64,000 nt of DNA from an uncultured Bacteroidales bacterium (GCA_903911085.1 CAIWCC010000215.1:19618-83617), one strand, 5' to 3'; positions 39,927 to 48,332 are shown, numbered from the stretch's first letter. Translations and numbers: made by a program. Notes: generated from the sequence alone by a model not told the origin.

Positions 39927-40583
39927 TTATTGCTTAACCTTTTGCTCTAGTTTTATTACTTGATAGTTTTCTGCACTGGCACAATAAAATTTATCATTTT
40001 CTTTTCTTATCTCTTCTATTGCTTGATTTACTGGGGTATTTAACAGTAATTTGCCATAGAATATCTTATTGAAATATTTAGCATCAACAACTTGTAGTTT
40101 TTCAGAATAGCCAATTAATCCAAAGAACGGTAGTTCTGGATTATTCTCATCTACAATTTGTATTGCATTTAATCCAAAGCAAGTTGACATGTTAATAAAT
40201 AATGTGCCATTTAAATATGAATTAATCTCATTAAAAATAGACCTTAATTCAGACCAAAAAACAGCTTCATTTGATTCACTTATCAACAAACTTTTACTAT
40301 TACCATGACCAACAATATGTATACAAAATTTATTACCTTTTTGAGCTTCGTTTTTAAGATAACTTAGAAAATCAAAAAACTGATTCTTTGTATTACACTT
40401 TGCACTTGTTTGTTTTACTCCCTTACTCGCAAGAAAAATCAATAAATCATTTGTTATCTCCCAATCTTTTCTTTCACTATCAAGCAAGCAGTCAATAACA
40501 AAAACTACATCATAATCCACTTCTAATTTCCTTATTCCCATATTATTTGATGTGTATTTGTATTTTATTATGACAAATGACAT
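39927..40583 (-). CDS. CHAT/caspase-like cysteine protease-fold protein
   Basis: FCIHIVGHGNSKSLLIS (His motif) and GTLFINMSTCFGLNA (Cys motif) with the usual spacing. Confidence 0.6.
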   Translation of the reverse strand: MSFVIIKYKYTSNNMGIRKLEVDYDVVFVIDCLLDSERKDWEITNDLLIFLASKGVKQTSAKCNTKNQFFDFLSYLKNEAQKGNKFCIHIVGHGNSKSLLISESNEAVFWSELRSIFNEINSYLNGTLFINMSTCFGLNAIQIVDENNPELPFFGLIGYSEKLQVVDAKYFNKIFYGKLLLNTPVNQAIEEIRKENDKFYCASAENYQVIKLEQKVKQ

Positions 40584-40625
40584 TAATGTATAGAACTACT
40601 TAACAAGTAACAAAATTTTTTTCAA

Positions 40626-42191
40626 CTATGATTGTCTCTTGTTTAAAACCAACGTTTTGCCTGTTGAAATTTCTGTTATATTTAACTTTTTCAATTCTTT
40701 AGTGTATTCAATAATGTATTTATTGCCATTTTGGTCTTGCATAGTATATTGAAATAATCCATTTGAATTTTTATAATTTGTCAATTCACATTCCACCCAT
40801 GTTGAACCCACTATTTTGTGATTTGCAATTTTGACTGTTGAAATTTTAAGACTTTCTGAATTGTAATAAAAATAAGCACTAAGACTTTCACTATCGAAAA
40901 CTATATTTTCTTTTCCATCTACAGCATAATTTACATAGGGTTTTACACTAAAACCTTTAAGTTGCTCTAATTCTTTCAATTTATATTTTTCTCTCCAATA
41001 AAACTCTCCTGTTGTTTTTCCAATAGGAGGGAAACAAAAAATGCCTGAATTTGAATAAACTTTTTTTTCTGAAGCATGTTCTCCAATTAAATAAAATTGA
41101 AGAGAACGGTCATAGCCTATGGGTGCATATTCACAAAAGACATAATTTTTGTATTCATAATTATCACGCTTTTCTTTACGATCATTTTCATTCATTAATC
41201 TATTAATTTCATTACTTTCAGCACTTCGCTTAACTATAACAGAACCGCCTCTAAACATTTTATCTCCCAAAATATTTTTTAAACCAGTTTTAACTTCAAA
41301 AGACGAAATATAGAACTCCCCATAAGTGTTAAAACCTTTTTTGTAAGTAAAATTATCAGTAATCCTTTTTAAAGATTCAGGGTTTCTAAAAAAGAAAACT
41401 TGAGCTTTATACTCTTTATGTTCACCTATATAATATCCAAAATCTCCACGAGAAGTTTTATTTTTAAATTCACCCTCTGTAACTACAAATTCATATACTT
41501 TTTTATTTAAAGCTCTATAATTTGCCAACTCTGTTTTATCCATACAAATACTTGATAGAGACTTTATGAGATACTTTGCACAAAATTCCATATTTTTATT
41601 GGCTGTAGCAGTAACAACTAATTCAACACCAAAGTTATTACTTGTTCCATCTAATGATTTTGGTTCCTTAGCTTCAATTTTATAATCAAATGCATTATGT
41701 AATGGCTTACTTAACACCTCAGATAATTGCTCAACTGCTTTTGTTTCAGCCGCTTCATTTAATAATTGTTGTTTAATATTTATCGCAAAAAGTCCTCCTT
41801 GAATTTCAACTGAAACACCTTTTGCCTGAACAAAACTCGTTAATTTACTTACTGATACAACAGCATTAAGAGTAACACCCCAATTGCCATCTGGTAATTG
41901 TGAAGCATTTAATATTTTAAATGATTGAATATTCCCACTTGCAATTGATGCAATTTCATCGGCTACAACTTGGTCGTTAAAAATTTCTGTCTTTGAAGAA
42001 ATAAAGACACCAAATGTTTGTTCTATTGCTGAACGTAAAGCTGATTGTTGTGCAGCATCTTTTGTTACACCACTACCACTAACAGTAATACTAACTGTTT
42101 TACTGTCATCCTTAGCAGCAACATTTTGAGGTACTATAAATAATACGAAAGCAAGTGCAATGATAGCTCCAAGAGATTTTAATTTTTCCAT
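40626..42191 (-). CDS. Exported protein with LPP20/FlgT-like N-terminal domain
   Basis: Signal peptide; VSITVSGSGVTKDAAQQSALRSAIEQTFGVFISSKTEIFNDQ. Confidence 0.55.
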   Translation of the reverse strand: MEKLKSLGAIIALAFVLFIVPQNVAAKDDSKTVSITVSGSGVTKDAAQQSALRSAIEQTFGVFISSKTEIFNDQVVADEIASIASGNIQSFKILNASQLPDGNWGVTLNAVVSVSKLTSFVQAKGVSVEIQGGLFAINIKQQLLNEAAETKAVEQLSEVLSKPLHNAFDYKIEAKEPKSLDGTSNNFGVELVVTATANKNMEFCAKYLIKSLSSICMDKTELANYRALNKKVYEFVVTEGEFKNKTSRGDFGYYIGEHKEYKAQVFFFRNPESLKRITDNFTYKKGFNTYGEFYISSFEVKTGLKNILGDKMFRGGSVIVKRSAESNEINRLMNENDRKEKRDNYEYKNYVFCEYAPIGYDRSLQFYLIGEHASEKKVYSNSGIFCFPPIGKTTGEFYWREKYKLKELEQLKGFSVKPYVNYAVDGKENIVFDSESLSAYFYYNSESLKISTVKIANHKIVGSTWVECELTNYKNSNGLFQYTMQDQNGNKYIIEYTKELKKLNITEISTGKTLVLNKRQS

Positions 42192-42236
42192 ACATTGTTT
42201 ATTTAATTGTAAGCTGTTGAATATCTGTTTGAAATT

Positions 42237-42755
42237 TTATTTTGTTTTGATTTTCTCTTTTTTTAATTCTCTCATATAAATGAAAACTGTTCTGTTACCT
42301 TCTGTATTGTCAAAAGTTGTAAGTAACTCTAGTCCTTGAGTAAACCCATAAGAATTTTGTTTTATTGATTCTATTGTTTCTACCGTGGATTCTAAAGTAT
42401 TATTACTTTTTCGCTCTGTTGATTTAATTATTATATCAGAGTTAATAGTAGCTCCATTTAAAAAAGTATTGACTTGCGATTGTGCTTTCACTTGTGCCAC
42501 TCTGGTCATAATTGAAGGATTGTTGTATTTTGCTTTTTCCAATGAGATTACAGAAACAACATATTGTTGATTGTAATCGTCTACGACTTTTACGCCCTCG
42601 AATGCAGATGAATTGTACATCCGTTTTAAGAAGTTTGAAAAAGCAACTTTATCATAATTGAATGACTGAGCTTGAACAATTGAACAGGTGAACGCAATAA
42701 AGACTATTCCAAGAAAGCATTTTATCAATAAGTTATTTGTTTTCATAGTTACCAT
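42237..42755 (-). CDS. Exported hypothetical protein
   Basis: Signal peptide LLIKCFLGIVFIAFTCSIVQAQ. Confidence 0.55.
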   Translation of the reverse strand: MVTMKTNNLLIKCFLGIVFIAFTCSIVQAQSFNYDKVAFSNFLKRMYNSSAFEGVKVVDDYNQQYVVSVISLEKAKYNNPSIMTRVAQVKAQSQVNTFLNGATINSDIIIKSTERKSNNTLESTVETIESIKQNSYGFTQGLELLTTFDNTEGNRTVFIYMRELKKEKIKTK

Positions 42756-43738
42756 ACAATATAGGTATAAACAACTTTATCAGGTTGATTTTTTGCATAC
42801 TCAGCAGCCACTTCACGCCAAGCATTTATACGGTTTTTTTCCAATATTAAATTGTCTGTGCGTTGTTTTTTTTCCATTTCTATATCGTCTGCATACTTTT
42901 TCATTTCAAATTGCCATTGTATTTTTTCGTCAGCACTTATTTTGGCTTCCATTTGTTTGATAAATGGTGCAACTTCTCTATAAGAACCTGCAAATTGGTT
43001 TATTTGATTTAGAAAATATCTCGCCTTTTCAGCACCTGATATATTTTGTTCAGTTGTCCATGCAGCTTTAGCTTTTGAAAGTAGCAAATTACCATCATAG
43101 TTTATTTTTTGTTGGTAAATATCCTGTATTGTTTCCTGACTTTTTAAGTAACATTCTTTACAAACTTGTGGTACTAAACCCAATTTGTAAATCGCTGCAT
43201 CAAATTGTTGTTGATCAACTAGTGTTTTGGCTTCATTTGCAGTAAAGTCACATTGAGACGAATAGTATGAAATGATTTTATTTTTTCCATCTTCCAAAAA
43301 TGATATAACTTCCTTATTTTTAGGGTTTATGGAATTAAAAGCATCAATATAAGCTTTATTTTCATTCGTGCCTACCCCCTTTAAACTGATAGTTACCGAT
43401 GAAAAAATAGTATTGCTAACGGCATCGCCCACAAACAAAGTAACATTAAGCTTTTGGGCTATCTGTTGAGGTGCTCCAGAAATAATATCTTTTGTTCCCG
43501 TATTTACAGATGCTGTAATAATGAAGCGGGCATTTATGGCACTACCTCCCATTCCATTGATACTTGCAATTTCTTTAAGTTTTGTTTCCAATAACTTTTT
43601 GGCCTCACCCGTAATTGACATATCAGCAGGAAGATATGAATTTAGGATTATTCGTCCAAAATCGTTGAGTTTCACTTGCGATTTAATCGTAAAAGTGAAA
43701 GTTCCAAGAAGAATTAATGATAAAATAAATTTTTTCAT
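42749..43738 (-). CDS. Exported hypothetical protein
   Basis: Signal peptide MKKFILSLILLGTFTFTIKSQ; overlaps next gene. Confidence 0.6.
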   Translation of the reverse strand: MKKFILSLILLGTFTFTIKSQVKLNDFGRIILNSYLPADMSITGEAKKLLETKLKEIASINGMGGSAINARFIITASVNTGTKDIISGAPQQIAQKLNVTLFVGDAVSNTIFSSVTISLKGVGTNENKAYIDAFNSINPKNKEVISFLEDGKNKIISYYSSQCDFTANEAKTLVDQQQFDAAIYKLGLVPQVCKECYLKSQETIQDIYQQKINYDGNLLLSKAKAAWTTEQNISGAEKARYFLNQINQFAGSYREVAPFIKQMEAKISADEKIQWQFEMKKYADDIEMEKKQRTDNLILEKNRINAWREVAAEYAKNQPDKVVYTYIVW

Positions 43739-43743
43739 TTCGA

Positions 43744-44697
43744 TTATTTTTCACCTAAAACAAGGATTGCTTCTCCAAGTCCACGGGTCATTAGTTTAAC
43801 TTCAAAATTAAATGGTGCCCCTTTCAGGTATTTCTGTAATCCTTTGGCGAATTGTCGGGCATCTATTGGGTCGTTATCAGCATTATGTAATGGAATACGT
43901 ACTTGGTCAAAACGAATAAAGTTTTCGGAAGCATCACTCATATTGAATTTTTTATTTACGGTGTTATCCTTCATCCATTTATTGATATAATCGGTAATTT
44001 CTTGTCCGTTTATTTCAGTTTCCAAATTATTTTCCCAACTATTCCATCTTTTTACAGTAACAAGTATTTCTCTACCATTCTTTGAAATATCGTTGAAATG
44101 TGATTGTAACTGCGATACAAAAGGATTAATATTTTTGATAATTGCTTCTTCCAACAAAACAGGTACGATATCTGAATTATTAACATCCCCTGTTCCAGTA
44201 GATGAAGCAATCCGCTTGCTGGTATAAGCATCAAAGGCTTCGAGTGTAAATGAAACAGATTTGCCTTGGTCTGATTTATTGACTTTCCACCATATCTGAA
44301 TTAGAATATCTGCTTTAGATTTGTTTTTTAGTTTATCCAATGGGCTTTCTGCAATTGAAGTGCCAGAGTTGCTACTGGTTGTCATATTAGCTTCGCCAGT
44401 TCTTTCTTCAATAGCTTTCAATTCCTGTTCTACATCTTTGAGCGGAAAGCCACGTTTAATCATTAATGCACCGATTTTACTAATCACCTGACCGATTTCA
44501 GTATCTTCCTGAAATACTTGTTTATAATTAGGAACTTTTTGTTTAGTTCCTTGATTATTAAATTCTGTCATAAAATACCGTTGTTCGCACCAATTGTCGC
44601 TGGGAAGAATCATTAAAGTTGGCTTCTTTGCTTGTGCAAATAAAAGCATAGAACTGTAAATGATTAGAAGAGCAAATGTAAAAATAAACCTTTTCAT
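43744..44697 (-). CDS. Exported protein, DUF6175-like
   Basis: Signal peptide; PTLMILPSDNWCEQRYFMTEFNNQGTKQKVPNYKQVFQEDTEIGQVISKIGALMIKRGFPLKDVEQELK. Confidence 0.65.
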   Translation of the reverse strand: MKRFIFTFALLIIYSSMLLFAQAKKPTLMILPSDNWCEQRYFMTEFNNQGTKQKVPNYKQVFQEDTEIGQVISKIGALMIKRGFPLKDVEQELKAIEERTGEANMTTSSNSGTSIAESPLDKLKNKSKADILIQIWWKVNKSDQGKSVSFTLEAFDAYTSKRIASSTGTGDVNNSDIVPVLLEEAIIKNINPFVSQLQSHFNDISKNGREILVTVKRWNSWENNLETEINGQEITDYINKWMKDNTVNKKFNMSDASENFIRFDQVRIPLHNADNDPIDARQFAKGLQKYLKGAPFNFEVKLMTRGLGEAILVLGEK

Positions 44698-44718
44698 AAC
44701 TATATTCGATTTGATAAT

Positions 44719-45060
44719 TTATTTTTGTTTAATATTTATAATTGCATTTTCATAATCAGTTTTACTACATTCAACAAATCCACTTTTCAAGAATTTATTA
44801 ACCAGTTCAATTGAGCAATCACCTTCATAAACATCTTCTTTTTTTGTAAAATAGGTATTGTAAACAACAATATGGTAATGAGTTGTTTGTTCAGCAATTA
44901 AAACGAACTCGATAAGTTCAAACACAGTACAAGGTTTCTGAAAATTATCAGAAGTTTCAAATTTCAAATAAGTCATAATATTATTTTTTGATATAAGCCT
45001 ACTCATAAAGCTTTTCGGCATTCTCTCCTTACTCTGTGTTGGATTTTCAGGTTGCTCCAT
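44719..45060 (-). CDS. Hypothetical small protein; likely start at MTYLKFETSDNF, downstream of the leader repeat
   Basis: ORF; first ~25 codons coincide with the 38-bp repeat. Confidence 0.5.
   Translation of the reverse strand: MEQPENPTQSKERMPKSFMSRLISKNNIMTYLKFETSDNFQKPCTVFELIEFVLIAEQTTHYHIVVYNTYFTKKEDVYEGDCSIELVNKFLKSGFVECSKTDYENAIINIKQK
44997..45035. repeat. 38-bp leader repeat, copy 3
   Basis: gcctactcataaagcttttcggcattctctccttactct; similarity with copy 2 extends to ~45058. Confidence 0.8.
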
Positions 45061-45094
45061 ATATTATTTTTCTTCATTTTTGGGCACAAAAAAA

Positions 45095-45168
45095 GCGTGG
45101 GAACTGTTAAACTTATCTTTTGTGAAGGGTCTCGACTCCCTGAAAGTAGATAAGCAACAGCCCCACGC
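45095..45168 (-). ncRNA. Long hairpin HP1 with minus-strand U-tract (attenuator/terminator or ncRNA 3' hairpin)
   Basis: GCGTGGG/CCCACGC, CTGTT/AACAG, CTTATCT/AGATAAG, AGGG/CCCT stems; seven A's at 45088-45094 give minus-strand T7. Confidence 0.65.
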
Positions 45169-45186
45169 CTATAGTTATAGACATGG

Positions 45187-45259
45187 AGCGTTTGTTGCTA
45201 TCATCCTACTTTCTTTGAAATTGTCGAGATTTCACAAAAGGATAATATTTTAAAACGCT
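45187..45259. repeat. Long hairpin HP2, diverged inverted copy of HP1
   Basis: AGCGTTT/AAACGCT, TATCATCC/GGATAATA, GAAAT/ATTTC stems; shares GTTGCT, TACTTTC, GTCGAGA, TTCACAAAAG with revcomp of HP1. Confidence 0.65.
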
Positions 45260-45320
45260 TTGTTTTGTTTAATATGTAATGCAATTGTCGCTACAATTGA
45301 CGAGGTAATTTTAAGAACTG

Positions 45321-45328
45321 CAAATATA
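45321..45328 (-). promoter_or_regulatory. Putative Bacteroidota -7 element upstream of the hairpin pair
   Basis: Minus strand TATATTTG matches TAnnTTTG. Confidence 0.35.
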
Positions 45329-45469
45329 AGAATAATTACTTTATTAATTTATATAATACGAGATTAATTTTAAAAATAATTTTCTAAGTAGACACTTAAA
45401 TGTTTAGAAATAATATTATCCTAGTAAAATCAAAATGGTTAATTGATGTATAATCATAATTTATAGAAT

Positions 45470-45508
45470 AAAAAAACACTCGTAAATACTAAACGAGTGT
45501 TTTTTTTA
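45470..45508. terminator. Bidirectional intrinsic terminator of the OmpA gene
   Basis: AACACTCGT...ACGAGTGTTTTTTTT. Confidence 0.85.
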
Positions 45509-45526
45509 TTCTAAAATCGAAATAGC

Positions 45527-46216
45527 TTATTTTGCTTCAGCGTCTTTAATCATTTTTTCGCTAGCGTACATATAAACTTCTACACGTCTATTAGCTGCTT
45601 GACCAGCTTTAGTCGCATTATCAGCAACAGGTTCCGAAAAACTTTTTCCTATAATTTCTTTAAATTGTGATGATAGAACGTTTTTGGATTTTAAGAAATC
45701 AGCAACTGCTTGTGCACGGTCTTGAGATAATTTTTGGTTCAATTCAGGTTTGCCTGTATTGTCGGTATGACCCATAATTGCAATGTCCATAGTTGGATTG
45801 TCAACTAAAATTTTGGAGAATTTTGTTAATGCGGCTTTTGCAGATTCACTCAAAGTACTTTTGTTTAATTCAAATAAAATTCCTGAATCGAAAGTTACTT
45901 TCAATGCTTTCAGATTATTAGCATCGCGAATACTGTCAACTCTTGCGCCTTCGATGGCAGCAGCTTGTGCTCGTGCTTTATCCATTTTTTTACCAATAAT
46001 AACACCTGTAGTTGCTCCCACAGCAGTACCAATTCCAGCTCCAATAGCTGCGCTTTTTGCATTTTTGCCAATTAAAGCACCAACGCCAGCACCAATTGCT
46101 GCACCTGCGCCACTACCAATTAAGCCACCTTTTGTTGCTTGACTCATTGAACTACAGCCGCTTAATACAATGGCTCCACTAAGGATGATTGCCATTAATC
46201 CATTTTTTTGTTTCAT
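45527..46216 (-). CDS. OmpA family protein with glycine-zipper (YMGG-like) N-terminal region
   Basis: Lipobox SGAIVLSGCSS; Gly zipper; IMGHTDNTGKPELNQKLSQDRAQAVADFL. Confidence 0.9.
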   Translation of the reverse strand: MKQKNGLMAIILSGAIVLSGCSSMSQATKGGLIGSGAGAAIGAGVGALIGKNAKSAAIGAGIGTAVGATTGVIIGKKMDKARAQAAAIEGARVDSIRDANNLKALKVTFDSGILFELNKSTLSESAKAALTKFSKILVDNPTMDIAIMGHTDNTGKPELNQKLSQDRAQAVADFLKSKNVLSSQFKEIIGKSFSEPVADNATKAGQAANRRVEVYMYASEKMIKDAEAK

Positions 46217-46639
46217 GTTTCTTTGTTTTAAATTATTTATTTTATGATTTATTGAAGATAAAGTTAATTGTTGAGTTCAATTATTATTCTGTCGTCTCTA
46301 ACAAAAGTTTTTATCTTTTTGTTCAATGACCAATTAAGTATTTTTACACAATATGTTTGTTGTGGTTAATTGTCTGAGATTGATTAGACATTAGTGAGAT
46401 TATTATTAAGCAAGTTCCATGTGAAATTGAATAAAATAATAAAAAAAACAAACCTGAAAATGATGGTTTGCAAATGAGGAATGGCTGAATGATGGTTGTG
46501 AAAAACACAAATATGAAGTATTCGGTTGACTACTTCATCTCTAAATATAAAAAACGGTATTTGAACTTACACTATTATTTTGCTAAATTGCAGAAAACTA
46601 GTCTTATCTTTCTCTAATGATTTTTATTATGGTGTAATG

Positions 46640-46738
46640 TTAAGCTGGATTTGACGTATTCAATTATTTGTTAATTGTTGATTCGTTTCATTTTCAAATC
46701 ATCAAATGGACTCATTTTCAAATTACTTTACAATAGTT
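46640..46738. repeat. ~99-bp dispersed intergenic repeat, copy B (overlaps GNAT 3' end)
   Basis: taagctggatttgacgtattcaattattt...attttcaaattactttacaatagt. Confidence 0.75.
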
Positions 46739-47260
46739 GTTTCTGAACTGTTGAAACAAAATTATATTTTCGAAACCGGTGAGTGTTTTAATCCAATTTT
46801 TCAAAATGCCTGTTTTCTCAAAGTTTTCTTTTTCAAACATTTTGATGCTGGCGGTATTGTTTTCGGCAATATGTACATAAAGTTGGTTTACTTTTAAGTA
46901 GTCGAAAACATATTGTTCTATCAATTTTAAACTAGCTTTGGCATAACCATTCCCCTGAAATTCAGCATCTACAAACAGTCCTAGAGCAATGCGACTATTA
47001 TGTATTTCGAAGTCGAATAAATCTACTGTTCCAACAGTTTGGTTAGTTTTTACACATACCATCATCAACCGGAGTTGTTTTGTTTCGTAAATGCTTTGGT
47101 CGGATTGACTGATGTATTGTTTGAGTACGAATTTGGAATATGGGTTGCGGGTATTGCCCACATCCCATAGCTGAGAGTTGTTTTCCCAAGCGTATAATCT
47201 GTCAAGGTCTTCAGGTTCTACAGCTCGGAGTCTTAATATCTCGTTTTGTAATAACATCAT
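46718..47260 (-). CDS. GNAT N-acetyltransferase (RimJ/RimL-like)
   Basis: LRLRAVEPEDLDRLYAWENNSQLWDVG, QGNGYAKASLKLIEQYVFDYL. Confidence 0.9.
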   Translation of the reverse strand: MMLLQNEILRLRAVEPEDLDRLYAWENNSQLWDVGNTRNPYSKFVLKQYISQSDQSIYETKQLRLMMVCVKTNQTVGTVDLFDFEIHNSRIALGLFVDAEFQGNGYAKASLKLIEQYVFDYLKVNQLYVHIAENNTASIKMFEKENFEKTGILKNWIKTLTGFENIILFQQFRNNYCKVI

Positions 47261-47272
47261 TTTTTACAGTTG

Positions 47273-47698
47273 TTATTTGCCAAGAATTGACTTAATAAAA
47301 CTCTTTTTTGGTAGTTTGTATTCAGGTTCAATTTCGAAAGAAATTGGCTCAAGATGTTTTCCAGTAGTTATCATTCTATAAATAACTCCCCAGTCGGGTA
47401 AACCACCTAAGTTTCTGTCATCGATAAATAAATCGACTTTTAATTTTCTAGGTTGTCCATCTTCGGGCGATTCTTCAAGATAATTGTTATTAACGGCATA
47501 AAATTCCAAACCTTTACTACGGCAATATTCCACCGCTTCTTCCAATTCGGCTCCTTCGCGTACAGTCCATAAAATCAGCAAGTTGTCAGGGTTTTCTTGC
47601 AATTTTTTTAATGTTGCAAACGCAAATGGAATTTCTTTCCCAATTTTAGGATATTCGTGAGAAACTATGGTGCCGTCGAAATCTACTGCAATTAGCAT
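47273..47698 (-). CDS. HAD-like hydrolase
   Basis: IAVDFDGTIVSHEYPKIG, LILWTVREG, DLFIDDRNLGGLPDW. Confidence 0.85.
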   Translation of the reverse strand: MLIAVDFDGTIVSHEYPKIGKEIPFAFATLKKLQENPDNLLILWTVREGAELEEAVEYCRSKGLEFYAVNNNYLEESPEDGQPRKLKVDLFIDDRNLGGLPDWGVIYRMITTGKHLEPISFEIEPEYKLPKKSFIKSILGK

Positions 47699-47813
47699 AA
47701 AAATGATTTAATTTGTTGTAAATAAATAAGTTGATAAATATAATAGTTTGTTTTATTATGAATTAAGAAGCAAAAATTAAGAAGTTTAAAATATAAATGC
47801 AGGCAATGACTTT

Positions 47814-47848
47814 GTAACATGTAACATGTAACATGTAACTCGTAACTC
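47814..47848. repeat. Heptamer tandem array (gtaacat)
   Basis: gtaacat x3, gtaactc x2. Confidence 0.85.
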
Positions 47849-47864
47849 AAAACCTCCAAACCAA

Positions 47865-48308
47865 TTACTCCTCTTCTAATTTTAATTCGGAAATGATTTT
47901 ACCTTGCGATGGTTTACAAAATAGAAGTGCAAATGCAGAAATAGCAGCACAATAAATCAAAGATACGTCTGTTCGAAGTAAGAAAAATACGATTATACTT
48001 CCTACAAGTCCAATTCCAATCAAAAGTAAACGAATAATTGCTCCTTTTTCGTAAGTTTTCAGTTTCATGTTTTCGTCTTCAATTAACATCCATTTCTTTG
48101 TCATTTTGTGGAATCCACCCAGCGATAATGGAATAGATAATAAAATGTATAAAATTACAATACTTGTTAAAGCAATTCCCATAGTGCTTTTTGAATCGAT
48201 GTGATTAGTAGAATTCATTGTAAGCAGATAGCCTACCATAGTGGCTAGAATGGTTGTTGTATAGACCAAATAATAAATAAATCCGATTTTTTTTATCGTT
48301 TTTTCCAT
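47865..48308 (-). CDS. Hypothetical membrane protein
   Basis: Four TM segments. Confidence 0.6.
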   Translation of the reverse strand: MEKTIKKIGFIYYLVYTTTILATMVGYLLTMNSTNHIDSKSTMGIALTSIVILYILLSIPLSLGGFHKMTKKWMLIEDENMKLKTYEKGAIIRLLLIGIGLVGSIIVFFLLRTDVSLIYCAAISAFALLFCKPSQGKIISELKLEEE

Positions 48309-48332
48309 CTGTTTTATTGTTTAATATGTGTT

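Noticed and set aside
44997-45058. Leader repeats as integron attC sites
   Set aside because: A GTTGGAT (GTTRRRY) occurs in copy 3, but no matching RYYYAAC box at proper spacing was found, and copies 1 and 2 lack it; no integron integrase in window.
45095-45259. Hairpin pair as CRISPR, tmRNA or T-arm-like RNA
   Set aside because: Only two inverted copies, no spacers and no cas genes; GGGTCTCGACTCCC superficially resembles a T-arm but the loop sequence does not fit TTCRANY.
45095-45259. Hairpin pair as retron msr/msd
   Set aside because: No reverse transcriptase ORF anywhere in the window.
45783-46142. Plus-strand ORF rich in PAPIAAP
   Set aside because: Antisense of the glycine zipper region of the OmpA gene.
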